Positions 6,794 to 15,100 of a stretch of DNA of 18,409 nt are shown piece after piece. Position numbers and translations under genes: made by a program. Source of the DNA: PHAA01 sp964457945 (lineage in GTDB: Bacteria > Bacillota > Syntrophomonadia > Syntrophomonadales > Syntrophomonadaceae); contig CAYWFX010000056.1 in NCBI GenBank assembly GCA_964457945.1, forward strand, positions 1 through 18,409, read 5' to 3'. The first letter of the stretch is position 1. Every line of letters starts with the position of its first letter. The notes under the pieces were generated by a model that ran no database searches, was not told where the DNA came from, and saw only the letters and a program-made list of their open reading frames with translations.

Positions 6794-8245
6794 TTAAGGT
6801 GTCTGTAAAATTGGGTCTGATTCCACGACATGTTCTACTGACCTGTCTGACTGTTGTTCATTGATAAAGAAAGACAGGATGACTCCCAAAACACTGATTA
6901 TAAATGAACATAAGAAAGCTTTATTCATACCGTCCAGCAGGGCAAGGGCTTGGGTTTGGGCAGAAGATGAGGCGGCTGCGCTACTCATAATGGTGATTAA
7001 CAAGGCTGTTCCAATCGAACCCGCTATTAGCCGCATGGTATTGCTCATGGCAGTGCCGTGAGCAAGCAGGCGATAAGGCAGTATATTCAAAGAAGCAGTC
7101 ATTAAAGGCATCATGGTCATGGACAACCCGATCATCCGAACGGCATAAACGACGGTAAGATAAATAAGCGAAGTGGATTGGGTTAAGAAAAAAAAGGGGA
7201 TAGTTCCTAATGATAACAAGGAAAAGCCAAAGATGGATAATTTCTTGGCACCAATCTTATCGTAGATCATACCCGAAACGGGACTCAGAAGCCCCATCAC
7301 GATTGCTCCGGGGAGAAGTAATAATCCCGAAGAAAGGGCCGATTCTCCCCGGACATTTTGAACGTACAGCGGAAGGATTGTTTCTATTCCGATCATCGCA
7401 ATAAAAATAACCATGGATAGAATAGTTGCTAAGGGAAAAAGAGGGTGAGAAAATACCCTGAAGTCCAGCAGAGGTTCTTCCATCGTCAATTGCCGCCGGA
7501 TGAATGCCGCCAGAGCTATTGCGCCTACAATAATAGAAATCATAACGGTCAGGCTCCCCCAACCCGCAGAACCGGCCAGGCTGAAGCCATAAAGGAGTCC
7601 CCCAAAGCCAAGTGAGGACAAGATAATAGACAGAATGTCTACACGCGGATGTGTTACCTCCATCACGTTTTTTAGACTGAAATAAGTAAAAATAATTGTT
7701 AAAAGACTTATTGGCAATACCAGATAAAACAAAAAACGCCAGGTATAATGATCAACGATCCAGCCGCCTAACGTAGGTCCAATTGCCGGGCCAAACGCGA
7801 TAACCAGGCCTGCCATCCCCATGGCAGCCCCTCTTTTATTAATCGGGAAAATAACCAGCATTACGGTTTGCATCAGAGGTATCATAATCCCGGCTCCCGC
7901 TGCCTGGATGACACGTCCAGTGATCAGAACAGAAAAATTGGGAGATAATGCTGCCAGAAGCGTTCCGGCGGCAAAAAGGCCCAATGATGTTAAATAAAGA
8001 CCGCGGGTCGAAAATTTTTCGATTAAAAAAGCGGTAATCGGGACCATAATCCCGTTGGTCAACAAAAACGCGGTGGTTAACCATTGGGCCGTATTGGCAT
8101 CTATATTTAAATCTTTCATGATATGCGGTAAAGCTGTGACTAATAATGTCTGGTTCAGGATTGCCAGAAATGATCCTATTAGCAGAACACCAACAACCAA
8201 CTTCACATTAATTTTTTCTTTTGATTGGCCTAAAGCGCTATCCAT
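6794..8245 (-). CDS. DHA2-family MFS drug efflux transporter
   Basis: A 483-residue polytopic membrane protein of the major facilitator superfamily, DHA2 (EmrB/QacA-type) group, expected to export drugs by proton antiport with about 14 membrane segments. The TM1 region reads LAILNQTLLVTALP, with Asn where many DHA2 members have Asp, as in LmrB-like proteins. GRVIQAAGAGIMIP near 108-121 and the antiporter motif C, GPAIGPTLGGWIVD near 151-164, are clear. The last stretch, after about residue 455, is a charged cytosolic tail. AGGAGG lies nine bases before the ATG. The gene starts 13 bases after the end of the TetR regulator gene, and the regulator's stop codon lies just before this ribosome binding site. 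The two are almost certainly one operon with the regulator first, resembling the Bacillus lmrA-lmrB layout. Substrate unknown. Confidence 0.93.
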   Translation of the reverse strand: MDSALGQSKEKINVKLVVGVLLIGSFLAILNQTLLVTALPHIMKDLNIDANTAQWLTTAFLLTNGIMVPITAFLIEKFSTRGLYLTSLGLFAAGTLLAALSPNFSVLITGRVIQAAGAGIMIPLMQTVMLVIFPINKRGAAMGMAGLVIAFGPAIGPTLGGWIVDHYTWRFLFYLVLPISLLTIIFTYFSLKNVMEVTHPRVDILSIILSSLGFGGLLYGFSLAGSAGWGSLTVMISIIVGAIALAAFIRRQLTMEEPLLDFRVFSHPLFPLATILSMVIFIAMIGIETILPLYVQNVRGESALSSGLLLLPGAIVMGLLSPVSGMIYDKIGAKKLSIFGFSLLSLGTIPFFFLTQSTSLIYLTVVYAVRMIGLSMTMMPLMTASLNILPYRLLAHGTAMSNTMRLIAGSIGTALLITIMSSAAASSSAQTQALALLDGMNKAFLCSFIISVLGVILSFFINEQQSDRSVEHVVESDPILQTP

Positions 8246-8258
8246 CTCTGAGTACCTC

Positions 8259-9146
8259 CTATTTTTCTAATTGCTTTGATAGCAATTGATTTAAATGTAT
8301 AACGGTTTCTATTAGTTCGGCATGTCTTTCCAAATAAGCAAATAGCGCTTGGAGGAGGAAGGTCCTTGGCTCATCCTTTCGCTTTTCTTCTTCCAAAAGA
8401 GCAACTGTTGCGAATAAATCATGCTTAGCGGGCTCGGGAATATCTTTTTTTATAATCTTTTTTAAATTGGAAATTGTCTCCTCCCATTCCACCATAGGTT
8501 GATTCCTTTTTAATTGAACATTGTTGTCCAGTTCAAGGATAATTTCTTCGGGCAGAACGGACTGGCTATGATTACCATGTTCAATGATGGCATCCATACT
8601 ATCAGCAATATATGAAGCAATTTTCCTATAATCCGGATTTATTTGTTCTTTGGTTTCCCAAAAAGCAAAGAACTCTTTAATAATTCCTTGAAATGTTAAG
8701 GTCAGGTCCCATATGTAAAAATCTATTTTTGGGCCATACGCTTTGCTTAGAGATTCTTTATGCCAGTACATCATAACTCTCTGCGTCTCATCAAAAAGGT
8801 TTTTAATTTGGTTATTCCGAATACTCTGATCACTGTGAAAAAGGATTGATAAAAAATCATTATTTTGATGGAATCCTATAAGTTCAATAACAATTTTTTC
8901 TATAAGCTGCTCTTTCGGAGAGCTGATATCCGAGTTGTCAATCAATGCTGCTTGCTGAATGATTTGATCATGTTTATATTGAATGATTTGATAAAGAATA
9001 TCCTCTTTGGAATCAAAGAGCTGATATATTGTAGCTTTGGAAATATTGCACTCTTTGGCAATATCCTGAACAGAAGTAGCAAAGAATCCGTTTTTAGAAA
9101 AGAATTTGGCTGCTGTTTCGAGAATAAATTTTCTTTTTTCGTCCAT
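8259..9146 (-). CDS. TetR/AcrR-family transcriptional regulator (long form)
   Basis: A 295-residue repressor-like protein. The N-terminal TetR DNA-binding domain covers about residues 5-55; its helix-turn-helix reads VQDIAKECNISKATIYQLF, and DSKEDIL follows as usual. TetR proteins are commonly about 200 residues. This one has roughly 95 extra residues after the ligand-binding core, mostly helical and charged, with a Leu-rich C-terminus. The start is placed at 9146 because GAGGAA lies nine bases before that ATG. An ATG nine codons upstream (9173) lacks a ribosome binding site. It is the promoter-proximal gene of the efflux operon, so it probably represses its own synthesis and that of the MFS transporter until a ligand binds. 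A 16-base palindrome at 9174-9189 is a candidate operator. Confidence 0.9.
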   Translation of the reverse strand: MDEKRKFILETAAKFFSKNGFFATSVQDIAKECNISKATIYQLFDSKEDILYQIIQYKHDQIIQQAALIDNSDISSPKEQLIEKIVIELIGFHQNNDFLSILFHSDQSIRNNQIKNLFDETQRVMMYWHKESLSKAYGPKIDFYIWDLTLTFQGIIKEFFAFWETKEQINPDYRKIASYIADSMDAIIEHGNHSQSVLPEEIILELDNNVQLKRNQPMVEWEETISNLKKIIKKDIPEPAKHDLFATVALLEEEKRKDEPRTFLLQALFAYLERHAELIETVIHLNQLLSKQLEK

Positions 9147-9173
9147 GACTTGCAATTCCTCTACTTTCACCAT

Positions 9174-9189
9174 AAAACTAGTAAGTTTT
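9174..9189. promoter_or_regulatory. Candidate TetR operator palindrome
   Basis: AAAACT-AGTA-AGTTTT is a 16-base inverted repeat with 6-base arms. It lies about 20 bases downstream of the predicted transcription start and upstream of the regulator's ATG, a position where a repressor would block elongation. Assignment to this TetR is an inference from position. Confidence 0.45.
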
Positions 9190-9217
9190 TTAAAAACCCA
9201 TCAGTTCAACTATTTGT

Positions 9218-9246
9218 ATTATAAAAAACAATAAAATGATTGTCAA
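9218..9246 (-). promoter_or_regulatory. Perfect consensus sigma-A promoter of the TetR-MFS operon
   Basis: On the minus strand, TTGACA (9241-9246), a 17-base spacer and TATAAT (9218-9223) give an exact consensus promoter. Such a strong promoter would need tight repression, fitting the TetR gene directly downstream. Confidence 0.85.
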
Positions 9247-9268
9247 TAATATCCTGTCTATAATAAAC

Positions 9269-9484
9269 CTAGATCCAGCTAAAGAGCCTTAATCTCTCGT
9301 CAATGATTTGGTAACTCCAACTATCGGAGTATTGGTCTTCAGTGTAAATAGCAAATCCAATTGGCAACCGGTCATTTCTCATACCTATACTCATAGCCAT
9401 AGGTGATATTCCTAGATAATCCGCCGCTATTTTACAGGTGATTTTACGAAAATTACGTATTTCTTCATCTGTGTATTTACCCAT
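9269..9484 (-). CDS. Small phage-type helix-turn-helix protein
   Basis: A 71-residue protein. The segment ITCKIAADYLGISPMAMSIG with RNDRLPIGFAI after it is a pattern I associate with small DNA-binding proteins of clostridial prophages and integrative elements. AADYLGIS-PMAMSIGMR reads as a helix-turn-helix, and the PIGFAI segment is typical just after it. It resembles MerR-like excisionase folds, so a recombination directionality role is possible but unproven. The start is placed at 9484 because GAGGGA lies nine bases upstream of that ATG; a GTG three codons earlier overlaps the ribosome binding site. An inverted repeat overlies the region between the -10 box and the gene, suggesting autoregulation. 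It is the best support, apart from the tRNA repeats, for a mobile origin of the region. Confidence 0.7.
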   Translation of the reverse strand: MGKYTDEEIRNFRKITCKIAADYLGISPMAMSIGMRNDRLPIGFAIYTEDQYSDSWSYQIIDERLRLFSWI

Positions 9485-9524
9485 GCCTTTCACTCCCTCT
9501 TACGTGATAATCAATAGACTGACG

Positions 9525-9585
9525 CAGGTTTGTAAGGTACAAGCCCTTACCTGTAGTATAGAGGTAGTATTGAATAAGACTACAA
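9525..9585 (-). promoter_or_regulatory. Promoter-like boxes and inverted-repeat operator of the small HTH gene
   Basis: On the minus strand, TTGTAG (9580-9585) and TATACT (9555-9560) lie 19 bases apart, somewhat wide. Immediately downstream, GTAAGG/CCTTAC (9532-9537 and 9545-9550) forms an inverted repeat, extended by CAG/CTG at 9525-9527 and 9551-9553. A second overlapping repeat TTGTA/TACAA is also present. The position fits autorepression by the HTH protein. Confidence 0.45.
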
Positions 9586-9639
9586 TAAAATTGTATTTTA
9601 AAGATCAGACTTTTAACTGCCAAATTATCAGCTCTTGGT

Positions 9640-9688
9640 AAAACAAATAAAGACCCACAGAGACTCCAATCAAGCCAACTCTGCGGGT
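9640..9688 (-). terminator. Minus-strand intrinsic terminator candidate
   Basis: Arms 9653-9662 and 9679-9688 form a 10-base stem (one G-T pair in the minus-strand RNA) with a 16-base loop. A T-rich tail (CTTTATTTGTTTT) follows on the minus strand. It lies about 440 bases beyond the histidine kinase stop and may end the efflux/two-component transcript. Confidence 0.6.
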
Positions 9689-9820
9689 TACTTGCTCAAT
9701 TATTTATACTCTGGTGACAGTCTAATGATTTGTTAAGGGATAGAAACACTCGAATGTTGCTATCTTGTTGAGGCTAATAAGATATTTTGGTATGATATTT
9801 AAGTAAAAGAACCGTAGTAT

Positions 9821-9988
9821 CGGCATTTTGTTGAGATTTATTTTTGGCAAGCTTATGCTTCCTAAATGAACTTTCGGCAATATTATGGTATCAAAAGCAA
9901 AAAGCCATTGAATGGTAAAGCCTATTTTATAGGCATTCTAAATTAGTAAAACGGCAAAGATATGCTTCCATCTACGGCAAAGTTATGA
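9821..9988 (+). repeat. Iterated CGGCAA-NN-TTATG motifs (possible transposon end)
   Basis: Four clear copies of a motif with consensus CGGCAAAGTTATGCT occur in one orientation, at 9845-9860, 9875-9889, 9952-9967 and 9975-9988. A weaker fifth begins at 9821. Multiple internal terminal repeats of about this length are known at the ends of IS21-family elements, so this may be an orphan IS end. No matching inverted set or transposase gene is present in the window. Alternatives are regulator or replication iterons. Confidence 0.5.
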
Positions 9989-9989
9989 G

Positions 9990-10126
9990 TTAAGTCACAT
10001 GTGTGTGTATGTATGATGATGAGAAATGACTGGTTCCGTACATCCCCCTATGTCCGAGAACCACTAAATCATGCGGATTACTATTAAGAGAGTCTACTAT
10101 AACCTTCTCTGGATGCCCAGTTAAGG
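9990..10126 (-). pseudogene. Universal stress protein (UspA-type) remnant
   Basis: The minus strand reads GHPEKVIVDSLNSNPHDLVV followed by LGHRGMYGTSHFS, which matches the last part of UspA domains (an Asp-Leu-Val-Val-Leu-Gly strand, then the Arg-Gly nucleotide loop). The frame differs from that of the adjacent histidine kinase and joins it without any start codon. After SHFS the similarity is lost, and the frame ends at 9990-9992. Only about 35 residues of a domain of about 140 remain. This is a broken gene; its loss probably accompanied the arrival or rearrangement of the neighbouring operon. Confidence 0.65.
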
Positions 10127-11401
10127 TTATGGTTTGGGGAAAAGCACCTTGAAAGTACTCCCTTTTCCGGGTTTGCTGAACACTTTAATAGTCCCTTTAT
10201 GTTCATTTGCAATCCAGGCTGCGATCGCTAATCCGAGCCCTGTTCCACCCTGTTTCCGTGAACGTGCTTTATCGATCCGATAAAATCTCATAAAAATCTT
10301 CTCTTTCTCCGACTCATCAAAACCTATTCCACTATCCACTACCAGAATTTCAATGGCATTTTGTAATCTGCTCATCTTCAAGTTAACTCTTCCACCTTCT
10401 GGTGTATATTTGAAAGCATTATCCAAGAAAACGCTGACCATCTGTCTTATTCGCACTTCATCACCATGCATTTTTACATCTGGCTCTATAGCTAAAGATA
10501 ATTTTAGATTCTTGCTTTGAAACAGAGGCACAAATTGAAACGCAAGTTCGCTCAAAAGAGATGATAGGTTAAATTCATTATGATCAAACTGAATTTCTCG
10601 CGCATCAATCCGGCTCAGAAACAGAAGATCATTAACCAGTTTGCCCATATTACTGGTTTCGCTGTAAGCATTTTGCAGCCATTTGATATTATCCTTTATA
10701 CTGCCGGTCTGGTCTGCTACCACAACATCAAGATTACTTTGTATTATCGTAAGTGGAGTTCTAAGTTCGTGTGAAACATCGGCGATAAATTCTTTCTGAC
10801 GCTGCCAGGCAAGTCTGACCGGCAGCATAGCTCGCCCCGCCAGCAACCAGCCAATGAATGCAGCGAATAGAATGGCAACCATGCCAGTTCCTATCAGAAC
10901 ATAGCTAAAACTGCTGATAAACTTGTGAATCAGGGTGAGATTACAGTAGGTTTGTACAACTCCATTTTCATTATTTTTATTAAAAGGAACCGAATAAATT
11001 CGATATTCAATTCCATCCAGATTAATGGTATCCCAGCGACCTTTTCGATTTAGCCAAGACTGCTGTGCCAATTCCTGACTGCGTTGAAACATGGCCTGAT
11101 ATTGAAAAGAAGATTGAGTAATTTGCATATTTTCATCACGTAAAATAAACTTAAACAAGGCATCAGGATTTTTCTCATCATCAGGTATTTTTTTATCAGG
11201 TGGCACATCATTCAATTCCGGTATAATATTCAGATCGTTTACCTGCCCTGCACTTACCTTCAAATCTCGGTCGATCACAAATCCATTAGCATAAAAAATA
11301 TTGTAAAAAGCAAAGCCGATCAATAGAGAAGTAAACAACACTAATATCAGTGCATAATAGAGAGTTAATCTTATGCGCATGTTGCGCAGTTCCTGAAACA
11401 T
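10127..11401 (-). CDS. Sensor histidine kinase of the efflux-associated two-component system
   Basis: A 424-residue membrane histidine kinase. TM1 covers residues about 13-34, an extracytoplasmic sensor about 35-163, and TM2 about 164-188. The dimerisation/phosphoacceptor domain has His211 in FIADVSHELRTPLT. The ATP-binding domain has an N box (DNAFKYTPEGG), G1 (VDSGIGF), an F box (FYRIDKARSRKQ) and G2 (GGTGLGLAIA). No HAMP is obvious beyond a short linker after TM2. The ATG lies two bases after the regulator gene's stop, with GCGAGG at the regulator's end as ribosome binding site, so the two are translationally linked. It presumably senses envelope stress or an RND substrate and phosphorylates the adjacent OmpR-type regulator. 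Its end abuts the UspA remnant. Confidence 0.94.
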   Translation of the reverse strand: MFQELRNMRIRLTLYYALILVLFTSLLIGFAFYNIFYANGFVIDRDLKVSAGQVNDLNIIPELNDVPPDKKIPDDEKNPDALFKFILRDENMQITQSSFQYQAMFQRSQELAQQSWLNRKGRWDTINLDGIEYRIYSVPFNKNNENGVVQTYCNLTLIHKFISSFSYVLIGTGMVAILFAAFIGWLLAGRAMLPVRLAWQRQKEFIADVSHELRTPLTIIQSNLDVVVADQTGSIKDNIKWLQNAYSETSNMGKLVNDLLFLSRIDAREIQFDHNEFNLSSLLSELAFQFVPLFQSKNLKLSLAIEPDVKMHGDEVRIRQMVSVFLDNAFKYTPEGGRVNLKMSRLQNAIEILVVDSGIGFDESEKEKIFMRFYRIDKARSRKQGGTGLGLAIAAWIANEHKGTIKVFSKPGKGSTFKVLFPKP

Positions 11402-11403
11402 AA

Positions 11404-12072
11404 TTACCTCGCTTCCAGAGTGTAGCCGATTCCCCTCACCGTAGCGATAACATAACTGGCTTTACTTATTTTTTTTCTCAGATAATGAACATATATTTCT
11501 ACGTTATTGTCATTGACCACATTATCATAACCCCATATTCGATCAATAATTTGTTCACGGCTAAAGACCATACCTGGCTTTCGCATTAGCATTTCCATAA
11601 ATTGCGCCTCTCTATAGGTAAGCTTTATTACCTCTTCGTCAATGGTAAGCGTAAGGTTGTCTGCATCCAGTCTCATATTATCCAGATATAACGCTTTACT
11701 AATATAGGCTGATGGTATTCTGCGTGATAAGGCTCTTATCCTAGCTATAAGTTCTGCCATGGAAAATGGTTTAACCAAATAATCGTCAGCACCCAGATCC
11801 AGACCGGAAACACGATCATTAATCGAATCCAGCGCAGTTAAAAGCAGTATCGGAGTCGTTTTTTTACGATGTCGTAATTCCTTCAATATTTCCAAGCCGT
11901 TTTTGCCAGGAAGCATAATATCTAAAACTATAACATCATAAATATCTTTTTGAGCCAGAATGAAACCTTCATTTCCATCCCCGGCACAATCTACCTCATA
12001 ATGCTTCTGCTTAAGAGTATAAGCCACTGCAGCACTTATTTTTTCTTCATCTTCGACTAATAAAACTCGCAT
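11404..12072 (-). CDS. OmpR/PhoB-family response regulator
   Basis: A 222-residue response regulator. The receiver domain (1-115) has acidic pocket residues in VEDEE (7-9), phosphoacceptor Asp51 (VLDIMLPG), Thr79 and Lys101 (LVKPF). The C-terminal winged helix (about 125-222) carries the LTYREAQFMEMLMRKPGMVF and REQIIDRIWGY blocks typical of OmpR/PhoB and ends in the VRGIGYTLE wing. AAGGAG lies six bases before the ATG. It is followed immediately by its kinase, and lies 100 bases downstream of the RND pump gene. The hairpin in that gap may tune its expression. By family and context it probably activates the adaptor-pump promoter, forming a feedback loop; direct evidence is lacking. Confidence 0.95.
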   Translation of the reverse strand: MRVLLVEDEEKISAAVAYTLKQKHYEVDCAGDGNEGFILAQKDIYDVIVLDIMLPGKNGLEILKELRHRKKTTPILLLTALDSINDRVSGLDLGADDYLVKPFSMAELIARIRALSRRIPSAYISKALYLDNMRLDADNLTLTIDEEVIKLTYREAQFMEMLMRKPGMVFSREQIIDRIWGYDNVVNDNNVEIYVHYLRKKISKASYVIATVRGIGYTLEAR

Positions 12073-12099
12073 GGTCGTCTCCTTAAATTAATAACTCAA

Positions 12100-12146
12100 C
12101 TTTCGCCTTGACTCAATCTATAATCAATTTGAGTCTAAGGCGAAAG
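12100..12146 (-). terminator. Long intercistronic hairpin between RND pump and response regulator
   Basis: Arms 12100-12116 (CTTTCGCCTTGACTCAA) and 12129-12146 pair over 17 bases with a single bulged base and a 12-base loop. The minus-strand tail (TTGAGTTATTAATTT) is only moderately T-rich. It could be a leaky terminator or an mRNA-stabilising or processing hairpin that sets regulator levels below pump levels. Confidence 0.6.
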
Positions 12147-12171
12147 CCTTCTGTTACTTGTAAAAATCTCT

Positions 12172-15100
12172 TTAGTTATTTAATGACTCACTTTCCAGAG
12201 TAATCGCTTCATTGTTTCCGGAAAACTTACGCATTATTTTACTTCTTACGTCATCAAAAATGCTGTATAGTACCGGTACAAACACCAGCGTCAAAACAGT
12301 GGATACCAGCAGACCGCCAACTACAACCGTAGCCATAGGTGCCATGGTGGAACCGCCTTCACCTATTCCTAAGGCCATGGGAAACATAGCCAGTATGGTG
12401 GACAGCGAGGTCATCAATATAGGTCTTAGCCTTACCCGGCCTGCTTCAATAATGGCTTCATTTTTCTCCATACCTCGATCACGAAGCTGTTTCAAGTAAT
12501 CAATCAAAACGATAGCGTTGGCAACTACAATACCCATCAGCATAATAATACCCAGGAACGAAGTAATGCTTAAAGCCCGGCCGGTTACAGCCAGTGATAA
12601 AATGGCTCCGATAATAGCTGTAGGCATGGTAAACATAATTATAAATGGATCGAAGAAAGATTCATACTGCACAGCCATAACCACATAGACCAAAAAAATT
12701 GCTAAAATTAGGGCTATAAGCAGACCTGAAAAGCTGTCCTGCATTTGCTTGTTGGCGCCGCCAAAATTAATACTATACCCGTCAGGCAGATTCAACTCAG
12801 CCACTTTGATTTTAATTTCCTGGTTAACACTATTATTATCCCTTCCATATATATCACCGGTAACCGAAACCTGGCGAACTTGATCTACACGATTTATCTT
12901 TACCGGGGCCCGATCCAGTTCGAAAGCAGCCAGATCTGATAACTTGATCTTGGCACCATTCGAGTTTGTTATAGTCAAATCCTTTAAATATTTCAAATCT
13001 TCGTTAGCATCTTTATAAGCAAGTGTAACATCAATATCGTCACCATTATCACTAAAAGTGGTGGCATGTACACCATTCATAACATTTTTAACTTCTGTAG
13101 CAATTCCAACCGGGGTCAGATTATACATGGCAGCCTTATCCACATCGATGTTTACTTTTACTTCCGGATCACCATCGGTCAAAGAATTGCTTACATTACG
13201 GGCGCCGGAAACACCTTTTACAATATCGGCCACCTTGGTTGAAATCTCTTTCAGAGTGTCCAGCTCATCCCCTTTGATTTCAACACTGATGTCGTCTCCA
13301 GTCATACTGCCCATAGTAGTATTTTTGGTTATTTCAATTTTTGCGCCTGCTACTGAAACAACAGAGTTTCTCAATTCCTCCATGATTTTGTCAGTGCTTC
13401 TGCGGTCATCTGTCTCATCTTCCAGGGTGGCAGTGATACTGGCCTTATTCTCACTGCTGCTGTTGCTGCCAGGCATTCCTTCCCCCCCGCTGCCTACGGT
13501 GGTATAGATATCCTTCATTTCCGGAACCTTCAGTAAAATTTCTTCCACCTGGGCTACGATCACATCGGTATCATCCAGAGAAGAACCTTTATCGGTTTCA
13601 ATACTGATCGATATCTCATCAGAGTCCGAAGACGGAAAAAACTCTGCCCCTATCGTGGTTATCGACAGCAATGACATCAGCATAAGTGCGATTACGCCAA
13701 TAACCACTTTTTTGCGATGTTGTAGTGCCCAAACTAAAACATTCTTATATTTTTCTCCCAAATTATCTATCGTATTGCCAAAGCCATCCACAATTCGGAA
13801 AATTATATATTTTGGTTGGTCCGGATCAACCGTCTTGACGACTTTATCACTCAGGAAGCGAGATGACAGCATAGGGATTACTGTTATAGCCACTACATAG
13901 GAACAGACAATGGCAATACATATGGTTGCTGCCAAGGGTTTAAACATCATGCCGGCCATGCCTTCCACCGTAAGCATGGGCAGAAATACTGCTAAGATCG
14001 TAGTGGTAGAAGCCAGAACCGCACCGCCCACTTCTTTGGTCCCCTTGATTGCTGCTTCCTTCATGGGAAGACCTAAACTCCTATGGCGGTGAATATTTTC
14101 ATAAACAACAATGGAATCATCAATAATTCTGCCAATTCCCATGGCTAAAGCGCCCAGGGTAATCGTATTAATCGTGTAACCAAGGTAATACATCCCGATA
14201 AAGGTAGCAATCAGGGACAATGGTATGGCAATAAATACAATTACGGTACTGCGCCATCTGCGCAGGAACATCAGCAATACTATGGCGGCCAGTAAAGCTC
14301 CTTCATACACCATACGTTCAGTGGATGTGATAGACTCCTGTATACTTTCAGATTGGTCTGATATTATTTCATAATGCAGCTCGCCACCCAGCCCTTTGCT
14401 TATCTCTGCAATTTCATTTTTTACTTCCATACAGGCATCAACCGTATTGGCACCGGATTCTTTTTGGCAGGATACACCCACCGCCGTTTCACCATTTAAA
14501 CGCGTATATACATCCATATCGGCAGTAGTGTCTTCAATCGTGGCAATATCTCTTAAATGAATGGTATTTCCCGCGGAAGTTGTTATAGAAACATTACCAA
14601 TATCAGCAACCTTATCAAACTTCTGTATGGTACGGACATAATATTTACGGTTCCCATATCTTAGAGATCCGGTTGACATATCGAAGTTAGATTTTGCCAT
14701 GAAATTATTAATATCCGATAAGGTGAGGCCATAATTCTCCATTTTATTCTGGTCCAGTTCAACCTGTATTTCCCGATCCTGCCCTCCGCTTATGGAAACT
14801 GAAGCGATCTGTGCTATACGTGATAAGCGCGGCTCAATCTTATCTTCTGCCCGTGCTTGCAGTTCTGCCAGCGACATGTTTTCACCGGATAAACTGAGCC
14901 GTATAATCGGCATCGAAGAAGAATCAAACTTCATTATTGTGGGGTCTTCTACCTCATCAGGAAGACGGGATTCAACCTGTCCCACTTTGTCCCGTATATT
15001 GAGAGCAGCCTCATCCATATCTATACCATAATTAAAGGTTATCATTATGGTCGAGAATCCTGCGCTTGATGTAGATTCAATTTCATCAACGTCACTCAAA

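Larger units (their letters stand above)
9485..10126. other. Decayed 0.64 kb stretch without an intact gene
   Basis: No intact gene is seen. From left to right it holds the HTH gene's promoter and operator (9525-9585), a minus-strand terminator (9640-9688), the iterated CGGCAA..TTATG motifs (9821-9988) with a GCCTAT/ATAGGC hairpin at 9920-9934, and a universal stress protein remnant (9990-10126). It looks like a rearrangement scar. Confidence 0.6.

Noticed and set aside
7257..7562. A 101-codon minus-strand open frame inside the MFS gene.
   Set aside because: It lies in another frame of a clear transporter coding sequence and encodes no coherent protein.
10127..10129. The idea that kinase and UspA segment form a KdpD-like fused sensor.
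   Set aside because: In KdpD the Usp domain lies before the kinase core and in frame; here the segment lies after the kinase stop, in another frame, and is incomplete.
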